Assembly: GCA_030597275.1 (NCBI GenBank)
Contig: JAUVSB010000081.1
Coordinates: 1-6,564 of the forward strand
From: Gammaproteobacteria bacterium
Lineage (GTDB): Bacteria > Pseudomonadota > Gammaproteobacteria > BMS3Bbin11
Length of the DNA: 6,564 bases
Reading direction: 5' to 3'
A program made the translations under genes and the position numbers. The notes under the pieces were generated by a model that was not told where the DNA came from, did no database searches, and saw only the letters and a list, made by a program, of their open reading frames with translations. Positions 1 through 5,746 of the stretch are shown here, piece after piece (the stretch's first letter is position 1; the number at the start of each line of letters is the position of its first letter).

Positions 1-476
1 CGAACTGAAGTGATATGGGAGGCAGGAAAATGATTAGTATTTATTAGTGTTTGCCGAAGGTTTTCACCAGTAGTCACGATATGATCACAGGATTTTGTAT
101 ACAGCCAGCGTGATGAGAATGTGTCTGAGATCGGAGCTGAAATATGGCGGGTGCGGACAATCGCCGGGCGATTTTTCATCAATCGTGTAGCGAGAGCAAC
201 TAACCAGCTATCGGTAGAGCTGTGTGTATTAATGACATCCTGGGTGTTGGATTTAAGCCAGCGCAGGAGGGTGAAAATAGCACTAATTTTTTTTCTCCCT
301 ATGGGCAGCAGATGTACGCTCAGACCATGTTCTCTTGCCAGGCCTCCTATTTGTGCCTCAGCAGGACACAATATTGCGACTTCGTGGCCCAGAGCCTGCA
401 TGCCCTGGGCTTCTTTGACAATGCGCATTTCCTGGCCGCCGTAGCCGAGGGAGGATTCTGTGTGAAGTATTTTCAT
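1..476 (-). CDS. GT4-type glycosyltransferase, N-terminal part (3' end beyond window)
   Basis: The reading frame starts at an ATG (474-476) and stays open for 158 codons to the left edge, so the C-terminus lies outside. The N-terminus has the pattern of GT-B family 4 enzymes: MKILHTESSLGYGGQE at 1-16 (start strand plus the glycine-rich acceptor-side loop), 'GLAREHG' near 45-51, 'VINTHSSTDSW' near 81-91, 'RTRHIS' near 108-113 and 'DHIVTTGENLRQTL' near 131-144, each in the expected order. From the family, it should move a sugar from a nucleotide-sugar donor to a lipid-linked or LPS acceptor at the cytoplasmic face of the inner membrane. The donor-binding C-terminal half with the EX7E motif is not visible, so the sugar cannot be assigned. 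No strong Shine-Dalgarno precedes the ATG, but the typical family N-terminus begins exactly here. It is divergent from the dehydrogenase gene. The plus-strand open frames over this stretch are antisense shadows. Confidence 0.88.
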   Translation of the reverse strand, partial: MKILHTESSLGYGGQEMRIVKEAQGMQALGHEVAILCPAEAQIGGLAREHGLSVHLLPIGRKKISAIFTLLRWLKSNTQDVINTHSSTDSWLVALATRLMKNRPAIVRTRHISAPISDTFSSRWLYTKSCDHIVTTGENLRQTLINTNHFPASHITSV

Positions 477-555
477 GTTAAATGAATAGACACAGGGCCT
501 GGCAACGGCCAGCAGAAAAGGGGTGAAACGGCATTTAGTACTCCAGAAAGACGGT

Positions 556-564
556 ATTATTGCA
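556..564 (-). promoter_or_regulatory. Possible extended -10 promoter for the leftward glycosyltransferase
   Basis: On the minus strand the sequence reads TGCAATAAT, an extended -10 (TGn plus AATAAT, five of six matches to TATAAT). It would start transcription near 549, leaving a leader of about 73 nt before the ATG at 476. No convincing -35 box lies at the right distance. A short hairpin (CTGGC/GCCAG, 499-503 with 508-512) falls in the leader. The call is weak and rests on position and motif only. Confidence 0.3.
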
Positions 565-604
565 TTTTACGCTTGTACGTATCATAAACAACTAACATGT
601 AGGT

Positions 605-635
605 TTGGTACCTTTTCGCAACAAACTGTTATAAT
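605..635 (+). promoter_or_regulatory. Extended -10 promoter upstream of the dehydrogenase gene
   Basis: Positions 627-635 read TGTTATAAT: a perfect TATAAT (630-635) with the TGn extension. A weak -35 candidate TTGGTA (605-610) sits at a long 19-bp spacing, which an extended -10 tolerates. Transcription would begin near 642, giving a leader of about 28 nt before the ATG at 670. This sigma-70-type promoter would drive the dehydrogenase and probably the epimerase. No ops/JUMPstart element was seen in this leader. Confidence 0.65.
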
Positions 636-669
636 TATCGGCTGACACCTCATTGATTCTGGACGCTCT

Positions 670-1944
670 ATGAATTCACAAACAACAACTATTGCCGTTA
701 TCGGCCTGGGATACGTAGGCCTGCCTCTCGCCGTGGAATTCGGTAAGCATATCAATACCATCGGTTTTGATATTGACGAAAACAGAATAAAGGAGCTATC
801 TGAGGGGCGCGACAAAACTCTGGAAGTTGATGAAGAAGGCCTGAAAGCGGCCTCCATGCTGACGTATACAGCGAATGCAGAAGATCTCGCTGAAGCAAAT
901 GTTTTTATCGTTACGGTACCGACACCGATAGATCGCCACAAGAACCCGGACCTGACGCCGCTACGCAAGGCAAGCGAATTAATCGGCCGCTACCTGTCTG
1001 CCAATGATATTGTGATTTATGAATCGACGGTCTACCCGGGTGCGACTGAAGAAGTCTGTGTGCCTATTCTGGCGGCACAGTCGGGTCTGGTATTTAATCA
1101 GGGCTTTTTTGTTGGCTACAGCCCTGAACGTATTAACCCGGGAGATAAGGAACACGGTGTTACCAGCATTCAGAAAGTGACATCAGGTTCCACACCGGCC
1201 GTTGCAGATTTTGTTGATGACCTGTACAGGACAATCATTACTGCTGGCACTTACAAGGCCAGCAGCGTGATGGTGGCTGAAGCTGCCAAGGTGATTGAGA
1301 ATACCCAGAGAGATGTAAATATTGCATTGATCAATGAACTGGCAATGATTTTTAAAAGGATGAATATTGATACTGAAGAAGTTCTCAAGGCAGCGGGAAC
1401 CAAGTGGAATTTTCTACCCTTTCGCCCCGGCCTGGTCGGTGGCCACTGTATCGGTGTCGATCCTTACTACCTGACACACAAGGCGATTGAAGTAGGCTAT
1501 CACCCTGAGATGATACTTGCCGGGCGACGCATCAACGATGATATGGGGAGTTATGTTGTAGACCAGATTACCCGGCTGATGACACAGAGAAGAATACATA
1601 TCGTTGACTCCAATATACTAATTATGGGATTGACGTTCAAAGAGAACTGTCCTGATCTGCGTAATACACGAGTAACAGATATTATTAGTAATTTTTCAGA
1701 TTTACATGCCAACGTTGATGTTTATGATCCCTGGGTGGATGCGGATGAAGCGAATGAGGAATATGGTTTTAGACCAATTAAAGAACCGTTAGTAAATAAT
1801 TACGATGCCATTGTGCTGGCTGTTTCTCACCAACAGTTTATCGATATGGGTGCGGATGCTATCAGACAATTCGGTAAATCCAGGCATGTCATGTTTGATG
1901 TGAAGTATATGTTCCCTACAGACCAGACCGATGGCAGGTTATAA
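670..1944 (+). CDS. tviB: UDP-N-acetyl-D-hexosamine 6-dehydrogenase (TviB/WbpO type)
   Basis: Family members oxidise C6 of a UDP-N-acetylhexosamine (UDP-GlcNAc for TviB, UDP-GalNAc for WbpO) with two NAD+ to the uronic acid in the cytoplasm. At 424 aa the protein has normal full length. Visible motifs: Rossmann GLGYVGLP at 12-19 (G12, G14, G17); acidic end of the second strand near D34-D36; VPTP at 83-86; YESTVYPGATEE at 117-128; SPERINPGDK at 151-160; the central helix with K207, N211 and R214; catalytic Cys260 in GLVGGHCIGVDPYYL (254-268) with D264; and the C-terminal domain starting with MGLTFKENCPDLRNTR (319-334). The N-acetyl-sugar type is favoured over UDP-glucose dehydrogenase because of the SPERINPGD and NFLPFRPGLVGGHC contexts and the neighbouring TviC/WbpP-like gene. 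The start follows a good promoter. Only a weak GGA (661-663) acts as Shine-Dalgarno. An inserted palindromic element begins two bases after the stop. Confidence 0.95.
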   Translation: MNSQTTTIAVIGLGYVGLPLAVEFGKHINTIGFDIDENRIKELSEGRDKTLEVDEEGLKAASMLTYTANAEDLAEANVFIVTVPTPIDRHKNPDLTPLRKASELIGRYLSANDIVIYESTVYPGATEEVCVPILAAQSGLVFNQGFFVGYSPERINPGDKEHGVTSIQKVTSGSTPAVADFVDDLYRTIITAGTYKASSVMVAEAAKVIENTQRDVNIALINELAMIFKRMNIDTEEVLKAAGTKWNFLPFRPGLVGGHCIGVDPYYLTHKAIEVGYHPEMILAGRRINDDMGSYVVDQITRLMTQRRIHIVDSNILIMGLTFKENCPDLRNTRVTDIISNFSDLHANVDVYDPWVDADEANEEYGFRPIKEPLVNNYDAIVLAVSHQQFIDMGADAIRQFGKSRHVMFDVKYMFPTDQTDGRL

Positions 1945-1945
1945 C

Positions 1946-2111
1946 TATGGGCACCTCTATTAATCCATGAATATTCATCTTCCATCCCAAATCGTCCATC
2001 TCTGCGTTAAGAACCTTCGCAATAGCTGGAGCTATTACGCGCGATCCTTGTCTTGATATGAACAATTTGGAATAAAATCTGATCTATCCAGAATTAATAG
2101 AGGTGCCCATA
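1946..2111. mobile_element. MITE-like palindromic element with 19-bp terminal inverted repeats
   Basis: TATGGGCACCTCTATTAAT (1946-1964) is repeated perfectly as its reverse complement at 2093-2111. The element is 166 bp and has no plausible gene. Its exact centre (2028/2029) is the centre of a second perfect inverted repeat, AATAGCT-GG-AGCTATT (2021-2036). Comparing the two 83-base halves by eye gives about 55 matches, so the whole unit is an imperfect palindrome. It ends in TA on both sides (1946-1947 and 2110-2111), consistent with a TA target duplication around a 162-bp core. Size, lack of coding, terminal repeats and TA flanks are those of a miniature inverted-repeat transposable element mobilised in trans. 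An IS5-like parent is possible but unproven, and no transposase or second copy is in the window. It sits between the dehydrogenase stop and the first base of the epimerase ATG. Confidence 0.85.
2099..2110 (+). promoter_or_regulatory. Shine-Dalgarno for the epimerase, supplied by the element's right terminal repeat
   Basis: AGAGGTG at 2099-2105 contains GAGGTG, a strong match to the anti-Shine-Dalgarno end of 16S rRNA, five bases before the ATG at 2111. It lies wholly inside the right terminal inverted repeat. In a transcript reading through the element, the left repeat (1946-1964) can form a perfect 19-bp stem with this segment, covering the Shine-Dalgarno and the first base of the start codon. 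Confidence 0.75.
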
Positions 2112-3133
2112 TGCCATACCAGAAACTTAAAGAAGATTTACAGGAAAAACCACGCAGTTGGCTGATTACCGGTGTAGCTGGGTTCATTGGTTCCAACCTG
2201 CTGGAAACACTATTAAAACTGGACCAGAAGGTCGTCGGCATTGATAATTTTTCTACCGGCCACCAGCATAATATTGATGCGGTGCAATCACTAGTAAGCA
2301 CGGAACAGTGGCAGGGCTTTCGCTTCCTCAATATGGATATCCGCGATGCTGAGGCCTGCATGGAGGCCTGCAAGGATATTGACTATGTGTTGCACCAGGC
2401 AGCATTAGGTTCAGTCCCACGTTCTATTGAAGATCCCCTGACGACAAATGCAAACAACATAACCGGCTTTCTCAATATGCTGGTCGCAGCGAAAGACTCC
2501 AGTGTAAAACGATTCGTTTATGCTGCATCGAGTTCTACCTATGGCGACCACCCGGGTCTGCCCAAGCAGGAAGATACTATTGGCAACCCACTGTCACCCT
2601 ACGCAGTAACCAAACTGGTCAATGAACTCTATGCCAGTGTTTTTACCAGAACCTATGGATTCAAATCGATAGGACTGCGTTATTTTAATATTTTTGGCAG
2701 ACGCCAGGAGCCAGAAGGGGCTTATGCCGCAGTCATGCCAAAGTGGTTTGCTGGACTAATCAAAGGTGAGGACACCTTCATTAATGGCGATGGTGAGACC
2801 AGCCGTGATTTTTGCTATATCGATAATTGTGTACAGGCTAATCTACTTGCTGCCACAGTTGATGATGAGGCTGCCGCTGACCAGGTCTATAATGTGGCTT
2901 ATGGTCAAAGAACAACACTGAATGAACTTTACCGGATGATTCGGGAACGTGTTGCAACAGAACATCCTGCATGCCGCAGCAAGGAGCCGGTATACAGGGA
3001 TTTTCGTGCCGGAGATGTCCGTCATTCACTGGCAGATATCAGTAAATCAGAGCAGCTGCTGGGTTATTCGCCAGAGTATTCAGTTAGCAGCGGGCTAGAT
3101 GAGGCGGCAAAGTGGTACCTTGAAAATAGCTGA
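2111..3133 (+). CDS. tviC: UDP-N-acetylhexosamine(uronate) 4-epimerase (TviC/WbpP type, SDR family)
   Basis: An extended short-chain dehydrogenase/reductase that inverts C4 using bound NAD: UDP-GlcNAc/UDP-GalNAc in WbpP, or UDP-GlcNAcA/UDP-GalNAcA in TviC. With the upstream dehydrogenase it would yield UDP-GalNAcA for a capsule or O-antigen-like glycan. Its 340 aa match the family length. Visible motifs: WLITGVAGFIGSNLLE at 17-32 (G21, G24, G27); VVGIDNFSTGHQHN at 41-54; HQAALGSVPRS at 95-105; AASSSTYGD at 138-146 with the catalytic Ser region; YAVTK at 164-168 (Y164, K168); LRYFNIFGRRQ at 189-199; SRDFCYIDN at 231-239; and FRAGDVRHS at 298-306. The N-terminal extension before WLITG (MPYQKLKEDLQEKPR) is characteristic of this subgroup and supports this start. 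The ATG is the right boundary of the inserted element, which also supplies its ribosome-binding site. Choosing between the WbpP and TviC order of reactions is not possible from sequence. Confidence 0.94.
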   Translation: MPYQKLKEDLQEKPRSWLITGVAGFIGSNLLETLLKLDQKVVGIDNFSTGHQHNIDAVQSLVSTEQWQGFRFLNMDIRDAEACMEACKDIDYVLHQAALGSVPRSIEDPLTTNANNITGFLNMLVAAKDSSVKRFVYAASSSTYGDHPGLPKQEDTIGNPLSPYAVTKLVNELYASVFTRTYGFKSIGLRYFNIFGRRQEPEGAYAAVMPKWFAGLIKGEDTFINGDGETSRDFCYIDNCVQANLLAATVDDEAAADQVYNVAYGQRTTLNELYRMIRERVATEHPACRSKEPVYRDFRAGDVRHSLADISKSEQLLGYSPEYSVSSGLDEAAKWYLENS

Positions 3134-3168
3134 AGCTGCATTGGCAGGACAGTAAGGAATGTATTGTA

Positions 3169-3444
3169 TTAGTGCCTTTCGTTTTCCAGTGCCATTGTCG
3201 CTATCTCATGATAAAAATGCGTAACACGGGAAAAAAGCTCATTATATTCAGGATGGTTTTGACATAAGGCATGACAACTTCTTGCCTCGCAACAGGTATT
3301 ATCCAGGAAATTTATATCGTAATCATCCAGTGGATCACCGCGTAAAACTTTTTCACGCAGGGCGAATACGCGCGGTAGTCTTTGCTGTTTCAGCCGAAGC
3401 AACATCACTGTAATTATTGCATCTTCCTTCGATACATTGTTCAT
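3169..3444 (-). CDS. Small conserved-looking protein of unknown function (91 aa)
   Basis: The start is set at the ATG at 3442-3444 because AGGAG (plus-strand 3451-3455) sits six bases upstream of it. An in-frame TTG nine codons further up (3469-3471) lacks such a site. The product is soluble and mostly helical in appearance, with no signal peptide or membrane segment. Features: a basic hydrophobic stretch VMLLRLKQQRLPRVFALREKV (residues 13-33, given here without subdivision only as a region), a 'GDPLDDYDINFLD' turn (36-48), four cysteines at 51, 52, 57 and 61, 'HPEYNELF' (64-71) and a C-terminal helix ending ALENERH. The pattern recalls small uncharacterised proteobacterial proteins, but I cannot name a domain or function. 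It runs against its plus-strand neighbours, in a pocket between two glycan genes, and is enclosed by a 12-bp inverted repeat. Its own upstream region (3473-3569) is AT-rich without a clear promoter. Confidence 0.72.
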   Translation of the reverse strand: MNNVSKEDAIITVMLLRLKQQRLPRVFALREKVLRGDPLDDYDINFLDNTCCEARSCHALCQNHPEYNELFSRVTHFYHEIATMALENERH

Positions 3445-3450
3445 GACTTT

Positions 3451-3455
3451 CTCCT
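3451..3455 (-). promoter_or_regulatory. Shine-Dalgarno deciding the start of the 91-aa protein
   Basis: The minus strand reads AGGAG, then six bases, then ATG (3442-3444). This is the best ribosome-binding site seen in the window outside the inserted element and argues against the longer TTG-initiated form. Confidence 0.75.
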
Positions 3456-3569
3456 GGTGGTGTCCTGCCAATATTTATTATGTAATATAGCTTTGCGGCA
3501 GCATCAGCACCTATACTACATAACTATTACTAGCACTACCAGCCGTGAGAACATTGGGTTTGCCGTTAA

Positions 3570-4616
3570 ATGAGCGATTTTAAAGCTGAGATTTGTTTCA
3601 TTCGCAGAAACCGCACGCCCTATGGTGGAGCGGAAAAATACCTCGCGCGTCTGTCAAATACCTTGACGGAACAGGGTTATACGCACAGCTTAATTCACTC
3701 GCGACTACCCAATTTTCTTCCTTCTTTTTTACGTGCAATGCTTTTCAACCTGGGCGTTTGCCTACAGAAAGGTCAACGATTCTATTTCTCGCTTGAACGA
3801 ATAAGTTGCCCGGATATCTATCGAGCCGGTGATGGTGTTCATCGGCAATTTCTCTTAAGCAAAAACAAACGTTTTAACCTGCTTAACCCGGTCTATCTCT
3901 ATCTTGAGCGACGCTGTTTCAGGAATGCACGTAGGATTATTGCCAATTCAATGATGGTCAGGAACGACATCATCCGTCATTACAAGATTGATTTTGACAA
4001 GATTAGCGTGATTTACTCCGGCGTTGAACTTGATATCGATAACTCGCTTGCCGGTTCTGTTAGACAGGAGCTATCTATTGATCCATCAACTCGAATAATT
4101 CTTTTTGTCGGTTCCGGTTTTGTCCGTAAGGGTGTTTCAGAAATGCTGCATTTGCTGGCAAAGCTAGATCGCGACTTTTTTGCGATTATTGTGGGTAAGG
4201 ATAAACATCTTCAACGCTACGTAGTATTGAGTGAGCAACTGGGCCTGGCAGGGAAAGTGAAGTTCGTCGGGCCGGTGAGAGACATCGATCGCTATTATGT
4301 AGATAGTGATATCCTGATGTTGCCAGCTCGTTACGAACCCTTCAGTAATGTTGTGTTAGAAGCCATGCGAGGTGGTAACGCAGTCATTACGACACGTCAG
4401 AATGGAGCCGCTGAGGTTCTACAGGATGAGTTGCTAATGGATAACAGTGCAGATGAGAAAATATTACCGGCATTGCAGAAACTGCTGGATCAACCAGATT
4501 ACCTGGCGAAGACTAAGCAGCAGAATCTTGACACTGTCAGAGAGTTTTCGATAGAAAAAAATGCCAGAGAGACACTGGCCCTGATTGAAGCGACGATGAA
4601 GGAGTCAGGACAGTAA
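3570..4616 (+). CDS. GT4 glycosyltransferase resembling WaaG (LPS core glucosyltransferase I)
   Basis: A cytoplasmic-face GT-B enzyme of family 4. WaaG relatives add the first hexose to heptose of the LPS core from a UDP-sugar. Visible features: the PYGGAEKYL acceptor loop at 17-25; FSLERISCPDIYRAGDGVHR at 73-92, which is very like the WaaG segment; 'ANSMMVRNDIIRHY' at 125-138; VIYSGVE at 147-153; FVGSGFVRKG at 179-188, with the donor-phosphate Lys187; and the EX7E motif E256-PFSNVVL-E264 followed by AMRGG. At 348 aa it is slightly shorter than E. coli WaaG (about 374). The start codon lacks an obvious Shine-Dalgarno, but the family N-terminus begins here. It is transcribed alone on the plus strand, and its 3' end overlaps the convergent heptosyltransferase gene by 12 bp. 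The acceptor and sugar cannot be fixed from sequence, and a different hexose is possible. Confidence 0.9.
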   Translation: MSDFKAEICFIRRNRTPYGGAEKYLARLSNTLTEQGYTHSLIHSRLPNFLPSFLRAMLFNLGVCLQKGQRFYFSLERISCPDIYRAGDGVHRQFLLSKNKRFNLLNPVYLYLERRCFRNARRIIANSMMVRNDIIRHYKIDFDKISVIYSGVELDIDNSLAGSVRQELSIDPSTRIILFVGSGFVRKGVSEMLHLLAKLDRDFFAIIVGKDKHLQRYVVLSEQLGLAGKVKFVGPVRDIDRYYVDSDILMLPARYEPFSNVVLEAMRGGNAVITTRQNGAAEVLQDELLMDNSADEKILPALQKLLDQPDYLAKTKQQNLDTVREFSIEKNARETLALIEATMKESGQ

Positions 4617-5696
4617 CTTCTGTACAGCAGTAACGACTTCTTCGGCAGTGATTGCCATCAGGCAATCACTCATTTTTCCATTACCACAGCCATCGAGACC
4701 ACAGGGACGACAGGAATATTCCTTCGTCAGGAGCCTATGCTTAACTTGCCATGGGCCCCATATTTTTTCATTGCTGGGCCCGAATAAAGCCACGCAGGGA
4801 GTGTTCATCGCCGCCGCGATATGCATCGGTACAGAATCAAGGCCGATGAAACAGCTTGCCTGTCCGATGAATGCCGCAAGTTCTTTAAGACTCAGCTGGC
4901 CGGCGAGATTGACAACAGGCAGCTCTCCAATTTCAGACATGATCTGTTCAATGACTTCCAGCTCGACGGGGTCTGGTGCTGAAGTGAGGACTAACTTATG
5001 TCCCGACTCATGTAGCTGCTTTAATACTTTTGCAAAACCCTGCCGCGTCCAGCCCTTGAACATCCAGCGAGAGGTTGGATGAACTAGCAGGTATTTACCC
5101 TGCTCGAGTCCATGCTGATGCATAAGTTCATTGGTTTTGTTTTCTGCGGCAGTGCCAGGCTTCATTAAAAGTCGCCTGTCTTCAGCGGCAGGGTAGATGC
5201 CGAGGCGTCGCAAGGCATCAAGATGTATCTCAACCGTGTGCCGTGGTTTCTCAGGGATACGGTAGGTATGAGTGAAGCTGTTTCTCCACCAGCGTCCACG
5301 CTTGCCGGGATAAGACTGTGCGACGGCATAAGCGGGTTTGAGGCGTCGCACCAGGCGGGCCCCGCGTGCATGCTCAGTCAGGTGGATGATCAGGTCATAG
5401 TCACGTTTCTGCAGGATTTTTAATAAGCCCAGCTCCTGTTGCCACTGCTTTATGATGCCCTGCTCCTTCCAGTTGCGGTCGAGGCTATGAACCAGGCTGA
5501 TAGCAGGATGATCTTCCAGCATGGGAGCCGTTTCAGCATAGACCAGTGCATCGATCTCAACACCGGGTATCTGTGCATCCAGTACTGTGAAAACAGGAGA
5601 GGTCAAAAGCACATCACCAAAATGCCGCAACTTTATAACCAGAACACGTTTTACCCGTGTCAGGTCAATTGCATCAGCTAAGTAAGATTCCTTCAT
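4605..5696 (-). CDS. rfaQ: GT9 lipopolysaccharide heptosyltransferase III-like protein (WaaQ/RfaQ)
   Basis: Family 9 heptosyltransferases transfer L-glycero-D-manno-heptose from ADP-heptose to the inner LPS core at the cytoplasmic face of the inner membrane; WaaQ adds the side-branch heptose. The 363-aa product is full length. Visible features: VLVIKLRHFGDVLLTSPV at 18-35, with the R24/D28 segment typical of RfaQ; 'SLDRNWKEQG' at 71-80; VHPTSRWMFKGW at 205-216; LTSAPDP at 237-243; VNLAGQLSLKELAAFI at 262-277; GLDSVPMHIAAAM at 285-297 (D287, S288, H292); LFGPSNEKIWGPW at 304-316; and a terminal cysteine cluster YSCRPCGLDGCG with SDCL (327-346) seen in this subgroup. The ATG at 5694-5696 lies inside the last unit of a 7-bp repeat run, which also supplies its Shine-Dalgarno. 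It is probably co-transcribed with galE (37-bp gap). The stop overlaps the end of the convergent WaaG-like gene. Confidence 0.92.
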   Translation of the reverse strand: MKESYLADAIDLTRVKRVLVIKLRHFGDVLLTSPVFTVLDAQIPGVEIDALVYAETAPMLEDHPAISLVHSLDRNWKEQGIIKQWQQELGLLKILQKRDYDLIIHLTEHARGARLVRRLKPAYAVAQSYPGKRGRWWRNSFTHTYRIPEKPRHTVEIHLDALRRLGIYPAAEDRRLLMKPGTAAENKTNELMHQHGLEQGKYLLVHPTSRWMFKGWTRQGFAKVLKQLHESGHKLVLTSAPDPVELEVIEQIMSEIGELPVVNLAGQLSLKELAAFIGQASCFIGLDSVPMHIAAAMNTPCVALFGPSNEKIWGPWQVKHRLLTKEYSCRPCGLDGCGNGKMSDCLMAITAEEVVTAVQKLLS

Positions 5697-5746
5697 CCTT
5701 CGTCCTTCGTCTTTAGTCTTAGGTCATTAACCTTTAACCTTTTCCC
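5691..5746 (-). repeat. Array of eight degenerate 7-bp units between galE and the heptosyltransferase gene
   Basis: Read on the minus strand, 5746 down to 5691 divides without gaps into eight heptads that all start with G and all have A at position 6; seven of eight have A at position 5 (consensus GRNNAAR). Units include GGTTAAA and GGTTAAT side by side, then two exact GACGAAG copies followed by GATGAAG. The run begins inside the last codons of galE, fills the 37-bp gap, and ends four codons into the heptosyltransferase. The third GACGAAG-type unit differs by C to T, which creates the start codon. GAAGG in the unit before it acts as Shine-Dalgarno with seven-base spacing. Confidence 0.7.

Larger units (their letters stand above)
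3140..3472. repeat. 12-bp inverted repeat bracketing the small minus-strand gene
   Basis: ATTGGCAGGACA at 3140-3151 recurs as its exact reverse complement TGTCCTGCCAAT at 3461-3472. The arms lie 17 bp past the stop and just upstream of the Shine-Dalgarno of the small gene, so they enclose it neatly. No flanking target duplication is evident, and an arm match of this length at this distance could still be chance. Confidence 0.5.

Noticed and set aside
121..485. Two overlapping plus-strand open frames of 107 and 87 codons
   Set aside because: They lie antisense to a clear GT4 glycosyltransferase N-terminus on the minus strand and show no family pattern or ribosome-binding site.
499..512. Short hairpin CTGGC-AACG-GCCAG in the divergent gap
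   Set aside because: Only five base pairs and no T run; not a terminator, and no recognised operator or riboswitch pattern.
2048..2078. TTGTCT or TTGATA with TAAAAT inside the palindromic element as an outward promoter for the epimerase
   Set aside because: Spacings are 19 and 14 bp, both poor, with no -10 extension; too weak to list as a feature.
3125..3141. AATAGCTGAAGCTGCATT-like end of the epimerase gene resembles the centre of the palindromic element (2021-2036)
   Set aside because: The bases encode the normal C-terminus of the epimerase and the match is short and imperfect; no terminal repeat accompanies it, so it is not evidence of a second copy.
3134..3168. Possible terminator between the converging epimerase and small gene
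   Set aside because: No GC-rich stem followed by a T run on either strand could be found in this 35-bp gap.
3515..3538. ACTA recurring four times at 8, 6 and 6 base steps upstream of the WaaG-like gene
   Set aside because: Four-base words in AT-rich sequence with uneven spacing; no convincing promoter or operator can be built from them.
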